Shown here piece after piece: positions 59,698 to 64,000 of a stretch of DNA of 64,000 bases; within the stretch, counting starts at the first letter, position 1; the number at the start of each line of letters is the position of its first letter. Both the position numbers and the translations under genes were made by a program. Source of the DNA: Streptomyces sp. TRM68416 (GTDB lineage Bacteria > Actinomycetota > Actinomycetes > Streptomycetales > Streptomycetaceae); assembly GCF_014596915.1 (NCBI RefSeq), contig NZ_JACVWU010000001.1:310001-374000 (forward strand), in the 5' to 3' direction. A model generated the notes under the pieces. The model was given only the letters and a program-made list of their open reading frames with translations. It searched no databases and was not told the origin of the DNA.

Positions 59698-60915
59698 GTG
59701 ACTTCCTTCGATACCTCCCCCCAACTGAACGTCTGGCGCGCACTGCTCGCGCTGGCCGTGGTGTTCGTGATGCTCGCGACCACCGGCTGGACCGCCCTGC
59801 GCAACCAGCGGACCACCCCGGCGCTGCAGGCCTCGCTCTCCGCCTGGGAGCACGGCCGGTTCGCCGGCCGGCCGCTGCCCGACCCGGACGCCTCCCCGGC
59901 GCGCCTGGCGTACTTCTTCGCCACGCTCAACGCCCAGCAGCAGCTCTCCCTGGCGCGCCGCTACCCGCTCGCGGTCGGCAACATGAACGGCGCCCCCGTC
60001 GAGCTGCGCTACCGCGCCAACCGCGTCGCGCTGGGGCAGGCCCGCAAGGTCGAGCGGAAACGCATGCACGACACCCGGCTCACGCCGGAGGGGCAGCGGG
60101 AGGCGGAGCGCCGTATGCACCGCTACGAGTCGCTGATGAGGCACGACCGGAAGATCCTCGCCTTCGACCCGGAGGGCTCGGGCCGGGTGGCCGAGGTGTT
60201 CGGCAACCTCGGCCGGGCCGAGCGGGTCTCGGTGATCGTCCCCGGCGTCGACACCGACGTCCTCACCTTCCAGCGCACGGCCCGCAAGTACACGGCCCCC
60301 GTCGGCATGGCGAAGGCCCTGTACGCGGCGGAGCGTGCGGTGAGCCCGTCGACGCCCACGGCCGTGATCGCCTGGGCCGACTACACCGCGCCCGGCGGCC
60401 TCGGCCTCGACTCGGCCACCGCCATGCGCGCCCGCGACGGTGCCGTCCGGCTGGACGCGCTGGTGCGCGCGCTGCCCGGCGACTCGGCCGTCTCCCTCTT
60501 CTGCCACAGCTACGGCTCGGTGGTGTGCGGAGTCGCCGCGGACCGGCTCCCGGAGCGGGTCGCCGACATCGCGGTGGCGGGCAGCCCCGGCATGCGGGTC
60601 GCCAAGGCCTCGCACCTGGGGACCTCGGCGCACGTGTGGGCGATGCGGGACGCGGACGACTGGATCCAGGACGTGCCGTACCTGGAGCTGGGCGGGCTGG
60701 GGCACGGAGCCGATCCGGTGTCGTCCGGGTTCGGGGCGCGCGTGCTGTCGGCGCGGGACGCGAAGGGGCACGGCGGTTACTTCGAACCGGGCACGGACAG
60801 TCTGCTGAACTTCGCGGGGATCGGGGTTGGCGCGTACCGCTCGGTGCGGTGCGCGGGAGAGGACGCGGCATGCCGGGAGGGTTTGTCCGGCACCGCCACG
60901 GCCGGACGCGCGTAG
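59698..60915 (+). CDS. Alpha/beta hydrolase (DUF1023-type), membrane-anchored
   Basis: A 405-residue protein with one N-terminal membrane segment (VWRALLALAVVFVMLATTGW, residues 12 to 31). The nucleophile elbow is at FCHSYGSVVCGVAADRLPER (near residue 269), with RVSVIVPGVDTDVLTF (near 177) as the oxyanion side and GSPGMRVAKASHLGTSAHVW near 302. Catalytic acid and His are likely in the C-terminal DAKGHGGYFEPGTDSLLNFA segment (His near residue 359). DUF1023 proteins are secreted or anchored esterases with unknown substrates. GTG at 59698 with TAGTGT 10 bases upstream, so possibly leaderless. Confidence 0.84.
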   Translation: MTSFDTSPQLNVWRALLALAVVFVMLATTGWTALRNQRTTPALQASLSAWEHGRFAGRPLPDPDASPARLAYFFATLNAQQQLSLARRYPLAVGNMNGAPVELRYRANRVALGQARKVERKRMHDTRLTPEGQREAERRMHRYESLMRHDRKILAFDPEGSGRVAEVFGNLGRAERVSVIVPGVDTDVLTFQRTARKYTAPVGMAKALYAAERAVSPSTPTAVIAWADYTAPGGLGLDSATAMRARDGAVRLDALVRALPGDSAVSLFCHSYGSVVCGVAADRLPERVADIAVAGSPGMRVAKASHLGTSAHVWAMRDADDWIQDVPYLELGGLGHGADPVSSGFGARVLSARDAKGHGGYFEPGTDSLLNFAGIGVGAYRSVRCAGEDAACREGLSGTATAGRA

Positions 60916-60961
60916 AGACCAGAAGAAGCGCGGGCTGCGCAGGGAGGCGACGGAGGAACTC

Positions 60962-61822
60962 GTGCCGCATACGATGAGCCGCATGGGTGACGTACTGGCC
61001 GGATTTCATGCCGCCTGGGAGTTCGAGTCCGACTCCGTGCTCATCCGATACGAGCGGGGGATTCGAACACCCAAACTCCATCAGGCGCTGGGGGAACGGC
61101 GTATCCCCCTGGCCGCGATCTCCGCGGTGACCCTCACCCCGGGCAAGCGCGGGACCGTGGTGCTGCGGCTGGAGCCGCGACCGGGCGCCGATCCGCTGAT
61201 GGAGGCGGCCGCGGGACAGCTGAAGGAGAGCGGCGACCCGTACCGGCTGGTGCTGCCCGCCGACCGGGAGACGCTGGCGGAGTACTACGCCGACGAACTG
61301 CGGGCGCACCTGACGGAGTCCGGTCCCGCGGACCGGTTCCTGGTGGCCGCGCCCGAGGCGCCGTTGCAGTTCAAGGCCTACGACGCCAAGGCGTCCTTCG
61401 ACGGGCGGACCGTGCGCTTCCGCTGGTTCTGGACGGGTGCGTCGTCCACGAAGTGGAAGGCCGGGGACCAGTCCTTCCAGGTGGGTGACCTGAGCGGGGT
61501 GGAGTGGCGCTCGCCCGAGGTCTTCGAGGGGCATCTACGGCTGCTGCGGCGCGGGGAGGACGCGCCGGCGCAGGCCGACCAGGATCCGGCGGCCGTGGTG
61601 TTCGGGCTGGGGTACGGGCCGGTGCACGAGTCGCTGCCGTTCGCCGCGGCGGTCCTGACGGCCGTACGGGAGTCGGGGCCGGCGCAGGTCGCGGCGGCAC
61701 CGCGCCGCGACCCGGCCGACATCGCCGAGCGGATCCGCCATCTCGGGGAGCTGCATCAGGCCGGGCTGGTCACCGATGAGGAGTTCTCGTCCAAGAAGGC
61801 GGAGTTGCTGGCGGAGCTGTGA
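60962..61822 (+). CDS. DUF4429 domain protein with C-terminal SHOCT-like segment
   Basis: Start GTG at 60962 with GGAGGA five bases upstream; later in-frame ATGs at 60974 and 60983 are less well placed. Residues 12 to 100 and 125 to 235 form two DUF4429-like beta domains (AWEFESDSVLIRYERGIRTP and ASFDGRTVRFRWFWTGASST). The C-terminal 40 residues (ERIRHLGELHQAGLVTDEEF followed by SSKKAELLAEL) are a SHOCT oligomerisation motif. Family function unknown; SHOCT often tethers proteins to partners in actinobacteria. Cytoplasmic, no signal. Confidence 0.82.
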   Translation: MPHTMSRMGDVLAGFHAAWEFESDSVLIRYERGIRTPKLHQALGERRIPLAAISAVTLTPGKRGTVVLRLEPRPGADPLMEAAAGQLKESGDPYRLVLPADRETLAEYYADELRAHLTESGPADRFLVAAPEAPLQFKAYDAKASFDGRTVRFRWFWTGASSTKWKAGDQSFQVGDLSGVEWRSPEVFEGHLRLLRRGEDAPAQADQDPAAVVFGLGYGPVHESLPFAAAVLTAVRESGPAQVAAAPRRDPADIAERIRHLGELHQAGLVTDEEFSSKKAELLAEL

Positions 61823-61825
61823 GCC

Positions 61826-62842
61826 CTACTCCCGGCCCGCCGACGTGAACGTCATGTCCGCGTACCGGTCCCCCGCCACCTTCCCCGCGATCGGCTCCAG
61901 CAGGTCCAGTTGCTCCTGCGTCAGCTCGATGCGGGTGGCGGCCGTGTTCTCCTCGACGCGGCCCGGCTTGCGGGTGCCCGGGATGGGGACGACGGGGAGG
62001 CCGTGGACGGTGGCCCGCTGCTGGGCCCAGGCCAGGGCGATCTGGCCGAGGGAGGCGCCGTGGGCGTCGGCGACCGTGCGGACCGGGTCCAGCAGGGCCG
62101 TGTTGGCCGCCGCGTTCTCGCCGGTGAAGCGGGGCTGCCGGCGGCGGAAGTCGTCGGCCGTCAGGTCCTCGGCCTTCGCGAAGGAGCCGGTGAGGAAGCC
62201 CCGGCCGAGCGGCGAGTACGGCACGAGCGTCACGCCCAGGTCGCGGGCGGCGGGCACCACGTGCGCCTCGATGTCGCGGCTGAACAGCGACCACTCCGAC
62301 TGTACGGCGGCGATGGGGTGGACGGCGTGCGCGGCCCGCAGCTCGGCGGCCGTGACCTCGCTCAGGCCCAACTGCTTCACCTTGCCCTCGCGGACCAGGT
62401 CGGCCATGACGCCGACGGTCTCCTCGATGGGGATGTTCACGTCCCGGCGGTGCATGTAATAGAGGTCGATCACATCGACGTCCAGGCGCTTCAGGCTCGC
62501 CTCGACGCACGCGCGGATGTAGGGCGCGTCGTTGCGGATGATCCGCTTCGTCGGGTCCTCGGGGTGGATCGCCAGGGCGAACTTGGTGGCGATCACCAGC
62601 TCGTCCCGGTGCTGCTTGAAGAACGGCGACAGGAAGCGCTCGTTCTCCCCCGCGCCGTAGGCGTCCGCGGTGTCGTACAGCGTGACGCCCAGTTCCAGGG
62701 CCCGCTCCAGGGTCGCCCGGGACTCCGTGGCGTCCGAGGGGCCGTAGGCGAAGCTCATGCCCATGCAGCCGAGGCCCTGGACGCCCACTTCGGGCCCGCC
62801 CTCGCCCAGTCGTGCGGTCCGGATCCTGCCGTTGTCGGTCAT
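61826..62842 (-). CDS. Aldo/keto reductase
   Basis: A 338-residue (alpha/beta)8 oxidoreductase. It has LYDTADAYGAGENERFLSPF (near residue 55, catalytic Asp and Tyr), LVIATKFALAIHPEDPTKRI (near 82, catalytic Lys), VIDLYYMHRRDVNIPIEETV (near 121, catalytic His), and a C-terminal cofactor loop VVPIPGTRKPGRVEENTAAT (near 288). It reduces carbonyls with NADPH. It overlaps the MerR gene by 4 bases (62839 to 62842), and should be the target of that regulator. Substrate not visible; may be a general detoxifying AKR. Confidence 0.93.
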   Translation of the reverse strand: MTDNGRIRTARLGEGGPEVGVQGLGCMGMSFAYGPSDATESRATLERALELGVTLYDTADAYGAGENERFLSPFFKQHRDELVIATKFALAIHPEDPTKRIIRNDAPYIRACVEASLKRLDVDVIDLYYMHRRDVNIPIEETVGVMADLVREGKVKQLGLSEVTAAELRAAHAVHPIAAVQSEWSLFSRDIEAHVVPAARDLGVTLVPYSPLGRGFLTGSFAKAEDLTADDFRRRQPRFTGENAAANTALLDPVRTVADAHGASLGQIALAWAQQRATVHGLPVVPIPGTRKPGRVEENTAATRIELTQEQLDLLEPIAGKVAGDRYADMTFTSAGRE

Positions 62843-63303
62843 CGGGGCCTTTCCGACGCCAGGGCGTGCCCGGCGTCACCGTAGAAAGCGATCTTGCGGT
62901 CGAGCACGGCGAGCGTGTCCTGGAGTTCCGCGATCCGGGCCAGGACGTCCCGGCGGGTCGTCTCCAGGAGTGCGTAGCGCTCGCCGTAGGTGTGGTCGCC
63001 CGCACGCACCATCTCTGCGTACCGCACCATGTCGGCGACCGGCATGCCGGTGAGCCGCAGCTTGCCGACGAGGTCGAGCCAGTCGAGGTCGCGGTTGCTG
63101 TAGCGGCGCTGGCCGGTGTGCGAGCGGTCGATGTGCGGCATCAGGCCGATGCGCTCGTACCAGCGCAGCGTGTGCGCGGTCAGGCCGGTGAAGGCGGCGA
63201 CCTCGCTGATCGTGTAGCTGTCCTGGCCGTCCGGCCGCCGGTCGGGCCGGGGCGGTCCGGCACAGGTGTCGGTCCTGGTGGTGGTGGTCTCCGTCACCGT
63301 CAT
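62839..63303 (-). CDS. MerR family transcriptional regulator
   Basis: Start MTVTETTTTRTDTCAGPPRP at 63303. Residues 29 to 60 form the MerR helix-turn-helix (SYTISEVAAFTGLTAHTLRW then YERIGLMPHIDRSHTGQRRY). A long dimerisation coiled coil follows (DVLARIAELQDTLAVLDRKI). No metal-binding C-terminal Cys cluster, so it is a drug/aldehyde or stress type. It is translated together with the aldo/keto reductase. Its promoter shows a MerR-type spacing (see 63311 to 63341), so it is probably autoregulated. Confidence 0.93.
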   Translation of the reverse strand: MTVTETTTTRTDTCAGPPRPDRRPDGQDSYTISEVAAFTGLTAHTLRWYERIGLMPHIDRSHTGQRRYSNRDLDWLDLVGKLRLTGMPVADMVRYAEMVRAGDHTYGERYALLETTRRDVLARIAELQDTLAVLDRKIAFYGDAGHALASERPR

Positions 63304-63310
63304 GACCTCA

Positions 63311-63341
63311 ACGCTATGACCTTCGAGCGCACTCCAAGCAA
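63311..63341 (-). promoter_or_regulatory. MerR-type promoter with 19-base spacer and dyad
   Basis: On the minus strand TTGCTT (63336 to 63341) and TAGCGT (63311 to 63316) are separated by 19 bases, the long spacer typical of MerR-activated promoters. Within the spacer is an 18-base dyad, plus-strand CTTCGAGCGCACTCCAAG (63321 to 63338), which matches itself at 7 of 9 paired positions. It should drive the regulator and the aldo/keto reductase. Confidence 0.7.
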
Positions 63342-63400
63342 GCGGAACCGGTAAGAAATCCACGGGACATGACGTGATCGCCGTGGTTAGCGTGCGGGGC

Positions 63401-63871
63401 ATGAGTCTCGTACGTCGTGCCACGGTCGAGGATGCCCGAGAGGTGATCCGGCTGCGTCAGGTGATGCTCGATGCGATCCCGGGGGGCGACCCGTCCACCG
63501 AGTGGCAGGCGGCCGGTCTGCCACGTCTGGGGGCGCGGCTGGCGGAGCCGGACGGGGACTTCGCGGCCTTCGTCGTGGACCACCCGGACCGGCCGGAGGC
63601 GCTGGCCGCGCTGGCGGTGGGGACGGTGGAGTACCGGATCGGCAAGGCGGCCAATCCGGGCGGGCTCGCCGGGTACGTCTTCAGCGTGGCGACCGATCCG
63701 GACGCGCGGCGCCGTGGGTACGCGCGCGCGTGCATGGAGTCGCTGCTGGAGTGGTTCCGGGAGCGGGGCGTCGGCCAGGTCGACCTCACGGCGTCTCCCG
63801 AGGCCGAGCCGCTGTACGCCTCGCTGGGCTTCGCGCGCACGCCGGTACCCTTCATGCGGCTGCCCCTGTGA
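63401..63871 (+). CDS. GNAT family N-acetyltransferase
   Basis: A 156-residue enzyme starting MSLVRRATVEDAREVIRLRQ at 63401. The acetyl-CoA-binding signature is SVATDPDARRRGYARACMES (near residue 100), and LYASLGFARTPVPFMRL is the C-terminal beta strand and motif B. It acetylates a small-molecule amine or protein N-terminus; substrate unknown. The start was preferred over an upstream one at 63374 since it lies 6 bases after GGGG and matches the family start. Confidence 0.9.
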   Translation: MSLVRRATVEDAREVIRLRQVMLDAIPGGDPSTEWQAAGLPRLGARLAEPDGDFAAFVVDHPDRPEALAALAVGTVEYRIGKAANPGGLAGYVFSVATDPDARRRGYARACMESLLEWFRERGVGQVDLTASPEAEPLYASLGFARTPVPFMRLPL

Positions 63872-63890
63872 GCACCTTTAGGCTCGTGCC

Positions 63891-64000
63891 ATGAACAGCC
63901 TCGCGTTGATCGAGAACTGGCCGGTTCCCACCGCCGCGGCGGCCGTCGTACGAGCCGACGGCACGGTCCTCGGAACCCACGGGCCGGTCGACCACCGCTT
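63891..64000 (+). CDS. Serine hydrolase (beta-lactamase family), N-terminal part only
   Basis: The frame starts MNSLALIENWPVPTAAAAVV at 63891 and runs off the right edge after 36 codons. The sequence ending VVRADGTVLGTHGPVDHRF is the typical start of Streptomyces class C beta-lactamase-like serine hydrolases, just before the catalytic Ser-x-x-Lys, which lies outside the window. Function cannot be narrowed from the fragment. It follows the GNAT gene by 20 bases and may be cotranscribed. Confidence 0.65.
   Translation, partial: MNSLALIENWPVPTAAAAVVRADGTVLGTHGPVDHR

Overview
The window looks like the chromosome of a Streptomyces or a close relative. GC is very high, third codon positions are almost all G or C, GTG starts are common, two well-known Streptomyces-type intergenic repeat families are present, and the gene set is typical (homodimeric AceE, DUF3052, DUF475 and TerD clusters, DHA2 drug exporters, TerD/StiP operon). 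All functional calls rest on reading translated sequence and motifs; no database search was run.

Region 1 (1 to about 31.4 kb) is most of an integrated HK97-type siphophage. Nearly everything is on the minus strand, so gene order runs right to left. From the right: serine integrase, one plus-strand gene of unknown function, a plus-strand repressor with two helix-turn-helix domains, and a divergent operator region facing a small Cro-like gene. Then comes a long early block of tightly overlapping unknown, zinc-ribbon and DNA-binding genes (28.0 to 17.1 kb, ending in an orphan DNA methyltransferase). Next are a small packaging-associated group (HNH nuclease, P-loop kinase), small and large terminase, portal, prohead protease, major capsid protein, connectors, tail tube, a G/GT pair with a canonical -1 slippery heptamer, tape measure, distal tail protein, and a Gp37-like tail protein cut by the window edge. 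Lysis genes, tail fibres and the left attachment site lie outside the window.

Region 2 (31.4 to 42.4 kb) is ordinary host chromosome: secreted HNH nuclease, PhoD-like phosphatase, DoxX, Cu/Zn-SOD-like protein, DedA protein, ketopantoate reductase, PASTA lipoprotein, aminoglycoside-phosphotransferase-like kinase, tRNA-Val(UAC), a DUF4097 lipoprotein, a coiled-coil membrane protein and a zinc-ribbon protein.

Region 3 (42.4 to 51.4 kb) is a Ter stress-response cluster. A HAD hydrolase, a phosphoribosyltransferase/StiP fusion and an HpcH/HpaI aldolase form a predicted biosynthetic operon for an unidentified metabolite. Next to it are four TerD-type or TerD-like proteins and a TerC-like DUF475 membrane protein. 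The fusion gene carries what looks like a mobile Streptomyces intergenic repeat, read in frame as its interdomain linker.

Region 4 (51.4 to 64 kb) holds an AhpE-type peroxiredoxin, DUF3052 protein, pyruvate dehydrogenase E1, a potassium channel, a DHA2 exporter with divergent TetR regulator, an alpha/beta hydrolase, a DUF4429 protein, an aldo/keto reductase with its MerR regulator, a GNAT acetyltransferase and the start of a serine hydrolase.
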